The notes: a model not told the origin generated them from the letters alone. DNA of 13,271 nucleotides from Woeseia sp. (GCA_018701055.1 JABIUH010000036.1:1-13271); one strand, 5' to 3'. Positions 1 through 7,149 are shown, counted from the stretch's first letter. Numbers and translations: made by a program.

Positions 1-380
1 AACCACCAGATGGCGTCAGCGTCATCACCCTCGGTAGTGAAAAAGCGAAAATTTGCATGCGTGGTTGGAACGTATGGATTATGCGGATGCAGCACGAGCG
101 ACACCCCCATTGCTTGAAAACGTTTGCCGGCGAGCTCCGGGCGGCTTTGTGTGGCAGACGGCGGCATTTGATCACCGAACACATGTGAAAAACTGACACC
201 CGCCTGCTCGAAAATCTTGCCATTCGTTAACACACGACTTTCCCCGCCGCCCCCATCTGCCCGATCCCAGTGATCGCGCTCAAACTTTCCGACACCGTCA
301 GTGTCCTCAAGGGATGAGCAAATACGCATCTGTAGCGTACGCAAATAATCTGTAACAGCACGAATGTTGTCGTCGCTCAT
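1..380 (-). CDS. hemF: Oxygen-dependent coproporphyrinogen III oxidase, N-terminal part (cut by window edge)
   Basis: HemF carries out the aerobic oxidative decarboxylation of coproporphyrinogen III to protoporphyrinogen IX in cytoplasmic haem synthesis. About 126 codons are visible, reading leftward from ATG at 380 to the window edge, without a stop. The translation contains the family's conserved blocks: a Gly-rich DGGGGESRVL stretch, FEQAGVSFSHV, RPELAGKRF, GVSLVLHPHNPYVPT and HANFRFF, ending in the IWW that normally leads into WFGGG. The N-terminal length matches E. coli HemF. The start codon overlaps the tsaC stop in an ATGA arrangement, so the two genes are probably translationally coupled. 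The C-terminal two thirds lie outside the window. In Pseudomonas the same tsaC-hemF pair is followed by aroE, which could be checked in the flanking sequence. The identification is very secure. Confidence 0.96.
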   Translation of the reverse strand, partial: MSDDNIRAVTDYLRTLQMRICSSLEDTDGVGKFERDHWDRADGGGGESRVLTNGKIFEQAGVSFSHVFGDQMPPSATQSRPELAGKRFQAMGVSLVLHPHNPYVPTTHANFRFFTTEGDDADAIWW

Positions 381-925
381 GCGGGTCTCACAATCCTATT
401 AGTCCTTATGTCACGAATTTCAGATGCGCCCCGCGCGGGTCCGCATTGTCCTGGTACGACATAGTCTACTAAAGGACTGAATTGTCTGCGCAGAACAGTC
501 GCATTTCGTGCCGGCGGGTGCCCAGAGAGATTTGCGCTAGTGGACACAATGCAGGACGCTGCCTCTTCGCATAACGCGCGCGCGATAGGATGGGTCGTTA
601 GGCGAACTGCAACCGTTTCATGCGCGCCACGAATCCAGCTTGGGGCGGCGTCCGTGGCCGGCACTATCCACGTGGTTGGATTGCTCTCCGTACTTGGAAT
701 TTCGGCATCGCCCAAATCGATCCAATCGTCCAACTGCCGTGCATCGGATGCTATGAGTATCAGCCCTTTGGAAACATCCCGGCCTTTCACTTGGAGAATT
801 TTATAGACTGCCGTCGCGTTATTCGGGAGGCAGCCAAGACCGAACACACCTTCGGTCGGATAGGCAATGACGCCTCCCGAGTGCAGCAGGCGAGATGCCC
901 GCCGAATCATTTGTGAACTGGCCAT
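377..925 (-). CDS. tsaC: Threonylcarbamoyl-AMP synthase (YrdC/RimN family)
   Basis: TsaC makes L-threonylcarbamoyladenylate from threonine, bicarbonate and ATP, the first step in forming t6A37 on tRNAs that read ANN codons. The 182 residues match the usual length of the short TsaC form (about 185-190), without a Sua5 domain. Visible family motifs are IAYPTEGVFGLGC (20-32), the substrate-binding Lys/Arg pair K47 and R49 followed by KGLILIA, VAVRLTTHP (105-113), STSANLSG (128-135) and the C-terminal SEIRD. The usual WPG motif before the PxTW strand is replaced by Glu-Ser-Asn at 80-82. The chosen start is ATG at 925. A second ATG at 910 is possible, and neither has a strong ribosome site. The gene lies 48 bp after topA and overlaps hemF by 4 bp, so it probably shares a transcript with both. 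Linkage to topA and smg is typical of gammaproteobacteria. Confidence 0.95.
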   Translation of the reverse strand: MASSQMIRRASRLLHSGGVIAYPTEGVFGLGCLPNNATAVYKILQVKGRDVSKGLILIASDARQLDDWIDLGDAEIPSTESNPTTWIVPATDAAPSWIRGAHETVAVRLTTHPIARALCEEAASCIVSTSANLSGHPPARNATVLRRQFSPLVDYVVPGQCGPARGASEIRDIRTNRIVRPA

Positions 926-943
926 CCGTACTGGCCTATGCGT

Positions 944-977
944 TTAGCCCGAATTATTCATGAATAATTCGGGCTAA
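944..977. repeat. Perfect 34-bp palindrome over the topA stop codon
   Basis: The two 17-base half sites are exact reverse complements, centred between 960 and 961. Each arm runs TTAGCCCGAATTATTCA. The topA stop codon (TAG, 974-976) lies inside the right arm. As RNA it would form a hairpin of about 15 base pairs with a tiny loop. No run of T follows on either strand, so it is not a standard intrinsic terminator. It could slow or attenuate read-through from topA into tsaC, protect the topA 3' end, or bind a dimeric protein. I saw no second copy in the window. Confidence 0.85.
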
Positions 978-3421
978 GACTCGTCTGAGTCAGATGATTT
1001 TTTCTTCGCAACCTTCTTCTTAGTTTTTTTCTTTTTGGCTTTCTTCTTTGTTGCCTTTTTCTTGGTCGCTTTCTTAGTCTCGGTCTTTTTCTTTGTTTTC
1101 TTCTTGCCGCGTTTTCCACGCACCGGCGCGTTTGCCAGAAGTTCTATGCATTCTTCGAGCGTCAGCGATTTCGGTTCGCGATCTTTCGGCACACGTGCGT
1201 TCTTTTCTTTGTTTGTAACGTAAGGGCCGTAGCGCCCGTTCAGAACCTGGATGCCGTCGGCTTCGAAATCCTGAATGAGGCGGTTAGCATCAGCGATCTT
1301 CTTTTCCTCGATTACTTCCAGCGCCCGTGGTAGTTCGATTGTGTAGGGATCATCGTCCTTAATCGAAACATACTTATCGCCATAACGAACGTAAGGCCCG
1401 AATCGACCGACACTGGCCGAAATTTCAAGTCCATCCTCGGTCTCACCTAACTTTCGCGGCAGCTTAAAGAGTTCCATCGCCGTCGCCATATCGATGTCGC
1501 CCATTTTCTGACCTGGACGCAAACCGGCAAATTTAGGTTTATCCTCATCATCTTTAGTGCCGATCTGAACGAAGGGACCGTAGCGACCCATGCGCACGGT
1601 TACCGGCTTGCCGGATTTCGGATCTGTACCGAGCTCGCGCGCTTGGGCAACCTGTTCGCGAGAGACGCTTTCTTCTTTGTCGACAACGAGATCGTGAAAA
1701 GGCTTCCAAAACTCCTCGAGGAGTGGAACCAGATCTTTCTGCCCCAACGAAATGGCATCGAGATCATCTTCCAAACGCGCCGTGAAGTCATAGTCCACGT
1801 ACCGCTTAAAGTGCTCGGTGAGGAAACCAATAACAATCCTGGCAATGTCGGTTGGCAAAAACCGCTTGGCATCCATTTCGACATATTCGCGGTTCTTGAG
1901 CGTCATGATGATGTTGGCGTAGGTCGACGGGCGGCCTATTCCGTATTCTTCGAGCGTCTTCACGAGGCTTGCTTCTGTAAAACGCGGTGGTGGCTCAGTG
2001 AAATGTTGTTCCGGTCTCAAAACGTCCAGATTGATTACGTCGCCCACACCAACTTCAGGCAACAACCGGTCTCCGTCATCGTCCTTTGAGTCGTCTTTTC
2101 CTTCGTGATAGACCGCCATGAAGCCCGGTTCCACGAGCACCGAGCCATTGGCTCGGAAGCGATGCTGTTTATCTGCAGAAGCCGGATCTATTTCACCTGG
2201 AGAAAATTCCAGAGCGACTGTGTTAAATACAGCGGAGACCATCTGACACGCCATCGTTCGCCGCCAAATGAGGGTATAAAGTTTTAGCTGTTCTTCATCC
2301 AGCTTGCCGCGCAACGAGTCGGGAGTATGCGTCACCGAAGTCGGTCGAATGGCCTCATGCGCCTCCTGAGCATTCTTTGCCTTAGTCTTAAACTTGCGAA
2401 CTTCATCCGGGACATTCTCGGCCCCATAGCGTTCTTTGATTACGTCGCGGATCTCCGCAACGGCAACATCGGCCAAAGTGACCGAATCAGTACGCATATA
2501 AGTGATAAGGCCGACATTGCCAATATCCGGCAATTCGATGCCTTCGTACAACTTCTGCGCAACGCGCATGGTCCATTGTGTGTTGAAACCGAGCTTGCGC
2601 GACGCTTCCTGCTGCAATGTCGAGGTTGTAAACGGAGCGGCCGGATTACGTCGCCGTTGCTTCTTATCAACTTTGACCGTAGTCAGCTTCCCGTCGGCTG
2701 CAGCAAGAATGGTCGTTTCGACCTCACGCGCGGCAACCTCGTTTTCAAAGCTGAACTGTTCGACCTTTTCTCCCTTATAACGCACCAGTCTGGAGAAAAA
2801 CGGTTGCTCATTCTTACTGATATCTGCTTCGATCGACCAGTATTCACGCGGCTTGAACGCCTCGATTTCGAGTTCACGCTCTACGATCATGCGTAGCGCG
2901 GGACTTTGCACGCGGCCAGCCGACAGTCCTCGTTGCACCTTCTTCCACAATAACGGTGACAGGTTGAATCCGACTAGATAATCCAACGCACGGCGCGCCT
3001 GCTGTGCGCTAACCAAGTCGGTTGACACTTCACGAGGGTTTGCGACTGCGTCGCGAACCGCGTCTTTCGTGATCTCATGAAAGACCACGCGATGCAGGGC
3101 CTTGCCGACTAAGGCCTTACGCTCTTTTAAAAGTTCGATTAAATGCCATGAAATCGCTTCGCCCTCACGATCCGGATCAGTCGCGAGATAAAGCGCATCG
3201 GAGCTCTTCAGTGCTTTGATTATTGCTTTGACGTGTTTTTCGTTTCGCTCGATGATCTGGTACTTCATTGCGAAACCTTGTTCGGGATCGACCGCGCCTT
3301 CTTTAGGCACTAAATCCCGGACATGGCCATAGGAGGCCAGAACATGAAAATCTTTGCCTAAATAATTACTAATGGTTGTCGCCTTTGCGGGCGACTCGAC
3401 GATGACAAGATTCTTGGGCAT
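974..3421 (-). CDS. topA: DNA topoisomerase I, zinc-finger-less with Lys-rich tail
   Basis: Type IA topoisomerase that relaxes negative supercoils behind RNA polymerase. The protein is 815 residues from the ATG at 3421. The open frame extends 17 codons further up to 3472, but homologues start at the MPKNLVIVESPAKA motif, so I use 3421. The Toprim domain is at about 1-140, with catalytic Glu9 and the acidic DPDREGE motif. The QQARRALDYLVGFNLSP and QRGLSAGRVQSPALR blocks follow. The active-site tyrosine is Y308 in GLITYMRTDS. After the core there are three C-terminal repeats marked by GRYGPF, GRFGPY and GRYGPY. The end is a tail of about 50 residues dominated by lysine with Ala, Thr and Val, then an acidic SDSDES terminus. 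No paired cysteines are present after the core, so the tetracysteine zinc ribbons of E. coli TopA are absent. Xanthomonas-type enzymes have the same design. The gene may have its own promoter at about 3483-3511. Confidence 0.97.
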   Translation of the reverse strand: MPKNLVIVESPAKATTISNYLGKDFHVLASYGHVRDLVPKEGAVDPEQGFAMKYQIIERNEKHVKAIIKALKSSDALYLATDPDREGEAISWHLIELLKERKALVGKALHRVVFHEITKDAVRDAVANPREVSTDLVSAQQARRALDYLVGFNLSPLLWKKVQRGLSAGRVQSPALRMIVERELEIEAFKPREYWSIEADISKNEQPFFSRLVRYKGEKVEQFSFENEVAAREVETTILAAADGKLTTVKVDKKQRRRNPAAPFTTSTLQQEASRKLGFNTQWTMRVAQKLYEGIELPDIGNVGLITYMRTDSVTLADVAVAEIRDVIKERYGAENVPDEVRKFKTKAKNAQEAHEAIRPTSVTHTPDSLRGKLDEEQLKLYTLIWRRTMACQMVSAVFNTVALEFSPGEIDPASADKQHRFRANGSVLVEPGFMAVYHEGKDDSKDDDGDRLLPEVGVGDVINLDVLRPEQHFTEPPPRFTEASLVKTLEEYGIGRPSTYANIIMTLKNREYVEMDAKRFLPTDIARIVIGFLTEHFKRYVDYDFTARLEDDLDAISLGQKDLVPLLEEFWKPFHDLVVDKEESVSREQVAQARELGTDPKSGKPVTVRMGRYGPFVQIGTKDDEDKPKFAGLRPGQKMGDIDMATAMELFKLPRKLGETEDGLEISASVGRFGPYVRYGDKYVSIKDDDPYTIELPRALEVIEEKKIADANRLIQDFEADGIQVLNGRYGPYVTNKEKNARVPKDREPKSLTLEECIELLANAPVRGKRGKKKTKKKTETKKATKKKATKKKAKKKKTKKKVAKKKSSDSDES

Positions 3422-3482
3422 TCTGGGTGACCGTTCCTTATATAAGTGTCTAAACGCAAAACCGCGACACATTGCCGCGGTT

Positions 3483-3511
3483 GAATTACAGCTTTACGGG
3501 CGGTCTGTCAA
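3483..3511 (-). promoter_or_regulatory. Possible sigma-70 promoter for topA
   Basis: On the minus strand a perfect -35 hexamer TTGACA (3511-3506) is followed by a 17-bp spacer and a weak -10 candidate TAATTC (3488-3483). It lies in the 135-bp gap between smg and topA, which is the longest gap in the leftward group apart from the one upstream of dprA. This fits topA having its own, possibly supercoiling-sensitive, start. The -10 is poor, so the call rests mainly on the -35 element and position. Confidence 0.35.
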
Positions 3512-3556
3512 GAATAGCGTGTCTCGAGTGCTCGAAACCGGATGCAAACCGGCACC

Positions 3557-4033
3557 TTAATGGAGCGTGGTTTCACCTTCGTCAAATACTAAATCTTCCA
3601 TTCGGGCATAGGCAAGCTCTTGACCGGGCTGGCTAAACAGAACCATGAGTACCACCCATTTGATCTGTTCGACATCAATATCGTGCGTTTCGAGCGCAAG
3701 AAGGCGATCGATCAATATTTCACGCTGGTTGGGCGACAGAATTCCGATCTGTTCGAGATAGGACACAAAGCCACGGCAGCTGACGTCGAGGCGTTCTGAT
3801 TCGACATCATTATAGACTCGCGTGCCATGTGCGGTTTGCGGATTGTAGCTAAAGGATTCCTGGTTCTCGGTAAGGCCGTCCAGCCAGTCGAGCGCTCGGT
3901 CAATTTCGGCGTCACCGAATCCCGCGCGCGCGAGCTCGTCGCGGAGCTCGTTTTGATCTGCTTCAGGTTCTTCCTCAGTGTCGATGTAGGTCTCGAACAA
4001 ATACATCAGAACGTCGAGTACATTTTCTTTCAT
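3557..4033 (-). CDS. smg: Smg family protein (DUF494)
   Basis: Cytoplasmic protein of unknown biochemical function, named for its position beside smf (dprA). The 158 residues match the family length (E. coli Smg is 157). The N-terminus, with DVLMYLFETYID, is the family signature. It is followed by an acidic linker, then GFGDAEIDRALDWLDGL, which resembles the conserved helix pair, and a C-terminal half with IDRLLALETHDIDVEQIKWVVLMVLFSQ. No signal peptide or membrane segment is seen. The start ATG at 4033 has a GGGGAG ribosome site about 11 bases upstream. The gene follows dprA by 35 bp on the same strand, so the two are probably cotranscribed. Identity is secure, function is not known. Confidence 0.93.
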   Translation of the reverse strand: MKENVLDVLMYLFETYIDTEEEPEADQNELRDELARAGFGDAEIDRALDWLDGLTENQESFSYNPQTAHGTRVYNDVESERLDVSCRGFVSYLEQIGILSPNQREILIDRLLALETHDIDVEQIKWVVLMVLFSQPGQELAYARMEDLVFDEGETTLH

Positions 4034-4068
4034 GCCTGGAGCTACTCCCCTAACGCACCTGGTCCAGT

Positions 4069-4995
4069 TTATTCTTGCAGTCTTGAGTAGCGGCCGCCAT
4101 TTTGCGCCTCAATTTTTTCCTCAAGCTCCAGGATCAAGAGCATGGAGGAAACCTGGTCGATCGTCAATCCGGAAATTTCGACCAGCTCGTCTGGCGAAAT
4201 TGGGTCAAAACCCAGTGCGTTAAGTAACAATTGATAGTCATGATCATTGTCAAATTGGTCTGTAGGCGGAGTTGCTTTTGCATCAGTAGTTTGCAGCAGG
4301 TGTTGAACTAACGGTCCTAACTCCGAAACGATATCTGCGGCACTTTCGACGAGTTTAGCCCCTTGTCTAATCAGTTGATGGCAACCGCGTGACATCGGAT
4401 TATGTATCGAACCTGGAATCGCAAATATTTCTCGGCCTTGCTCCGCGGCCAATCTTGCGCTGATAAGTGATCCGCTGCGCTTGGCTGCCTCAACGACGAG
4501 CGTGCCGATGCACAGACCACTGATCAATCGATTTCGTTGCGGAAAGTTTTCTCGACGTGGCGGTGTGCCCAAGGGAAATTCAGAACAAAGCGCACCCTGT
4601 TGCGCAATGGTCCCGGCGAGATCTGCATTAACAGCGGGATATATTCGATCGATACCATGACCTAAGAAGGCGACCGTCATGGCTTTTCCGTCAAGCGCCC
4701 CACGATGGGCGGCAGCATCGATGCCCTCGGCCAGTCCGCTGACGATACAAAAGCCTGAGCCGCCGAGGTGTTTCGCAAATTCATATGCGTTTTGCTCGCC
4801 ACCTCTTGTCGGGTTTCGGCTGCCCACAATTGCTAGCGATGGCAGGTGCAATGCGTCGAGGTTGCCAACGACAAATAAGCGCTCCGGAGGATTGGGAATC
4901 TGAAGCAACAGCGCTGGAAAATCGTCGCTCCCAGATTCGACGATGTGGTGCCCGTCTTTTTCGAGCCACTCCAATTCCGCGTTGGTGGTATTCAC
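4069..4995 (-). CDS. dprA: DNA-processing protein DprA (Smf), lacking the N-terminal SAM domain
   Basis: DprA binds incoming single-stranded DNA during natural transformation and loads RecA. This copy has 308 residues, against about 360-375 in most gammaproteobacteria. The Rossmann-fold domain is complete: LAIVGSRNPTRGGE (GSR at 58-60), SGLAEGIDAAAH, VAFLGHGIDRIYPAVN, SEFPLGTPP, FPQRNRLISGL, VVEAAKRSGSLISA and EQGREIFAIPG. A C-terminal winged-helix-like domain of about 55 residues follows a short linker. The missing part is the roughly 60-70-residue SAM-like domain at the N-terminus. The start is GTG at 4995, preceded by GGGAA at good spacing. An in-frame TGA lies six codons upstream (5016-5014). 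The 37 codons before that stop do not obviously encode a SAM domain. It may be a natural short form, as in Helicobacter-type DprA, or a decayed N-terminus. It heads the dprA-smg group after a terminator. Confidence 0.95.
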   Translation of the reverse strand: MNTTNAELEWLEKDGHHIVESGSDDFPALLLQIPNPPERLFVVGNLDALHLPSLAIVGSRNPTRGGEQNAYEFAKHLGGSGFCIVSGLAEGIDAAAHRGALDGKAMTVAFLGHGIDRIYPAVNADLAGTIAQQGALCSEFPLGTPPRRENFPQRNRLISGLCIGTLVVEAAKRSGSLISARLAAEQGREIFAIPGSIHNPMSRGCHQLIRQGAKLVESAADIVSELGPLVQHLLQTTDAKATPPTDQFDNDHDYQLLLNALGFDPISPDELVEISGLTIDQVSSMLLILELEEKIEAQNGGRYSRLQE

Positions 4996-5136
4996 AGTTA
5001 ATTCCCGGCAGTGTCAGCACAGTTTTTCGTTGGTCAGCCTGAATTGTAGACCTCGCGTCGTCAGCGTGGCGATAGTAAATCTGCTGAACTCACCAAGAAT
5101 TAGGGGTTCCAGATGGGAAGCGGCAATCTAATGACC

Positions 5137-5174
5137 AAAAAAAGGCCCGATACCGTTAGGTATCAGGCCTTTTC
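5137..5174 (-). terminator. Rho-independent terminator after the LysM lipoprotein gene
   Basis: On the minus strand, AAAAGGCCTGATACC pairs with GGTATCGGGCCTTTT around a TAAC loop. This gives a stem of about 15 bp with one T-G pair, followed by a run of seven T. It begins 15 bases beyond the LysM gene stop and separates that gene from dprA. The opposite strand has only four T after the stem, so any rightward termination would be weaker. Confidence 0.93.
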
Positions 5175-5188
5175 AGATTTGTACTTTT

Positions 5189-6409
5189 CTAGAGTGGGTT
5201 ACGCACAGCGTCGTGAACGTGAATATCGCTAGTGGCTTCCATTACTAATGCATAGCCGATGCGATCGTAAACCTTGAACACCATAATCGTTCCAGCGGAT
5301 TCGTCAGGCAGTTTGACAACCTCGCCTTTGCGCAGGAATGAGTTGCCCGCAAATCGATCACGCACTTCCTCACCCGTCTGGAAGACCGTAAGAACATCGC
5401 CTGGAGCGAGACCATTTCGCGCGCCACGGTTCAATACGATGACCTGGTACTGTCCAATCAATGAAACGCCATCGACGACAGAAATGATTCTTCCATCAAC
5501 ATCGATATCCGGCGCTTTCGGGAAAAAATTTAACGGGATGTCGACGGTTTCAGGAATCAAACGGTCGCCGGCCAGTGCTTCACGATTAGTATCAATCAAC
5601 GAAACTGTTGCCGGGTCGCCACCGCGCGATAGCGCACCTTCACCAACATAGATGCCCTGGTAGCCTATGAGGTCACCATCGTCGGGATCACGCATTTCGT
5701 CGCCGACGTGTACAACACTGTAGCGAGTGCCGTTTTGTGTCGCCTGGCCGCCGCGAATGTAAACCTGGTTGCCAGCACTCGCCATCAAGTGATCTCCGCG
5801 CGTCGCGAGGATATAAGGGAGTTGTTCGGCCTGATCTTTCTCGAGTACGAGCCCTTTGGATAAGAACGACGAGATCTCCTCGTAAGGAATGCTCGAAACT
5901 GATTCGTCCAGTGGCGACACTCGTGCTTGCGGTGACAGCCGATACATCGATGCGCGGACATTTGTAATTCTGGTCTGGCCGTCGATCGTGACCAGCGCTA
6001 ATACATCACCCGGATAAATTAAGTGCGGGTTTTCAACCTGTGGGTTGACATACCAGACTTCGGGCCAATACCAGGGATCACGTAGAAACGTTGCCGCGAT
6101 ATCCCACAAGGTATCTCCATCTTGCACAACGTATTCATCCGGAGCGCCGGATGCAAGCGGTACAGGCCGGCTAATCTGTTGTAAAACAGGTCCGCTTTGT
6201 GTCGGTTGCGCCATACTGCTGCCGCCAGGTTCGAGCGACGCCGACGCGCTTGGCGTCGTGGAGGTGCGAGCGACTGGAACAGGGGTATCGTTTTCATCTG
6301 CGCCGAACGGGTTCAGATTGCTCATAGTAGTGCAGCCGGCCATGCTTGCGGCCAGTGCAACGACGGTCAGTCTGAGACCGGTTTTAATGCGTTTTTTGTT
6401 AGGAGACAT
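5189..6409 (-). CDS. tsaP: LysM / FlgT-C domain lipoprotein, TsaP-like (type IV pilus secretin-associated)
   Basis: An envelope protein expected to bind peptidoglycan. The N-terminus is a lipoprotein signal: a Lys/Arg-rich start, a hydrophobic stretch, then SMAGC with the lipidated Cys at residue 26 counted from the ATG at 6409. The frame opens at ATG 6430 (413 residues), but that start lacks a ribosome site. The 6409 start has GGAG 12 bases upstream and gives a compact signal peptide. A Ser/Pro/Thr-rich linker precedes one LysM domain at about residues 92-140 (VVQDGDTLWDIA, DPWYWPEVW, YPGDVLALV). A long beta-rich region follows, with a C-terminal part (about 310-405) resembling the FlgT C-terminal domain. 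Pseudomonas PA0020, in the same place between dprA and def, is a TsaP homologue, and TsaP anchors the PilQ secretin to peptidoglycan. Family and domains are clear. The pilus role is inferred from homology and position. Confidence 0.85.
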   Translation of the reverse strand: MSPNKKRIKTGLRLTVVALAASMAGCTTMSNLNPFGADENDTPVPVARTSTTPSASASLEPGGSSMAQPTQSGPVLQQISRPVPLASGAPDEYVVQDGDTLWDIAATFLRDPWYWPEVWYVNPQVENPHLIYPGDVLALVTIDGQTRITNVRASMYRLSPQARVSPLDESVSSIPYEEISSFLSKGLVLEKDQAEQLPYILATRGDHLMASAGNQVYIRGGQATQNGTRYSVVHVGDEMRDPDDGDLIGYQGIYVGEGALSRGGDPATVSLIDTNREALAGDRLIPETVDIPLNFFPKAPDIDVDGRIISVVDGVSLIGQYQVIVLNRGARNGLAPGDVLTVFQTGEEVRDRFAGNSFLRKGEVVKLPDESAGTIMVFKVYDRIGYALVMEATSDIHVHDAVRNPL

Positions 6410-6460
6410 AATCGACGGGTGCTCCATCATAGTAGTCTTAAGTCTGCCAGGGGCAGGGGT

Positions 6461-6469
6461 TGCTATAAT
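6461..6469 (+). promoter_or_regulatory. Extended -10 promoter for the def-fmt-rsmB group
   Basis: The plus strand carries TGCTATAAT, a perfect extended -10 (TGn plus consensus hexamer at 6464-6469). No good -35 is visible 17 bp upstream, which is normal for extended -10 promoters. Transcription would start near 6476, leaving a def leader of about 150 bases. I saw no riboswitch or terminator-like structure in this leader. The def start itself has only a weak ribosome site. Confidence 0.6.
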
Positions 6470-6470
6470 A
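6465..6470 (-). promoter_or_regulatory. Possible -10 element for the LysM lipoprotein gene
   Basis: On the minus strand TATTAT (5 of 6 consensus bases) overlaps the def -10 hexamer by five bases. It would start transcription near 6458, about 50 bases before the lipoprotein ATG at 6409. No convincing -35 or TGn extension is visible, so it may simply be the mirror of the AT-rich def element. Confidence 0.3.
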
Positions 6471-6624
6471 TGTCGTCTCAGCGCCGATTAGGCTGCTAAA
6501 CACGTCACAATTCCGGCCCAAAATAGGGTCTGACAGCCCAAGGATCAGGCGGCATTGTCCGCTATCTTATTCAATAAAGTCAAAAATTTAGGTGCAATAG
6601 GTAGGAATCCTCTTAGAACTCATT

Positions 6625-7149
6625 ATGTCAATACTCAATATTCTCGAATTCCCCGATCCCCGTCTGCGAAGAAAAGCCGTTTCGGTGGAATTGGTGGACG
6701 ACACGCTGCGGCTCTTGATCGATAACATGTTTGAGACGATGTACGCTGCGCCCGGCATAGGTTTAGCCGCCACGCAGGTCGACGTACACCGTAGATTGCT
6801 GGTCGCAGACGTTTCTACGGAGAAGGACGATCCGTGGGTGCTGATCAATCCCATTATTTTGGAACGCGATGGAGTGGAGGTAACCGAAGAGGGTTGCCTT
6901 TCCGTGCCAGGTTATTACGAGAGTGTGGAGCGAGCGGAGCAGGTTCGCGTTCGTTATATGGATCGCAACGGAGAGGAACAAGTAAGCAAGTTCGAAGGGC
7001 TTCTTGCTATTTGTGTGCAGCACGAAATCGACCATTTGGATGGCAAGCTCTTTGTTGATTACTTGTCCGAAGCAAAACGCCAACGCATCCGAAAACGTCT
7101 TTTAAAAGATCGTAAGTATCGTCAGGAAGAGCAGGCTGCCGCAGTCTGA
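6625..7149 (+). CDS. def: Peptide deformylase
   Basis: Def removes the formyl group from the N-terminal methionine of nascent proteins. It is a metalloenzyme acting at the ribosome exit. The 174 residues match the type 1 family (E. coli 169). All three motifs are present: GIGLAATQV (44-52), EGCLSVPG with metal ligand C91, and QHEIDHLDG with H133, H137 and catalytic E134. The N-terminus MSILNILEFPDPRLR aligns with E. coli MSVLQVLHIPDERLR, which supports the ATG at 6625 although the ribosome site is weak. The Lys/Arg-rich C-terminal tail, about 20 residues, is typical. It is the first gene of the rightward group and sits next to fmt, which makes the formyl-Met-tRNA whose product Def later trims. 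Confidence 0.98.
   Translation: MSILNILEFPDPRLRRKAVSVELVDDTLRLLIDNMFETMYAAPGIGLAATQVDVHRRLLVADVSTEKDDPWVLINPIILERDGVEVTEEGCLSVPGYYESVERAEQVRVRYMDRNGEEQVSKFEGLLAICVQHEIDHLDGKLFVDYLSEAKRQRIRKRLLKDRKYRQEEQAAAV

Noticed and set aside
1035..1223. A plus-strand open frame rich in Phe, Val and Ala that looks like a small membrane protein.
   Set aside because: It is the reverse strand of the lysine-rich TopA tail: AAA/AAG codons read backwards give TTT/CTT. No ribosome site or independent support.
1643..2896. Long plus-strand open frames of 148 and 189 codons opposite topA.
   Set aside because: The minus strand encodes a complete, strongly conserved TopA over the whole stretch. The antisense frames match no family I know and have no start signals.
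3422..3472. Upstream extension of topA by 17 codons (start at 3472).
   Set aside because: The extra residues have no counterpart in TopA homologues, which begin a few residues before the VIVESPAKA motif. The 3421 ATG fits the family.
3528..3556. Short inverted CCGG and GTGC/GCAC elements after smg, considered as a terminator.
   Set aside because: The stems are short and interrupted and no T-run follows on the minus strand.
6045..6499. Two overlapping plus-strand open frames upstream of def.
   Set aside because: Most of their length is antisense to the LysM lipoprotein, whose domains are clear. They run through the def promoter region and show no family features.
6476..6624. The 150-base def leader as a possible riboswitch or attenuator.
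   Set aside because: Only 4-5-bp stems are visible, and no terminator hairpin with T-run or recognisable aptamer is present.
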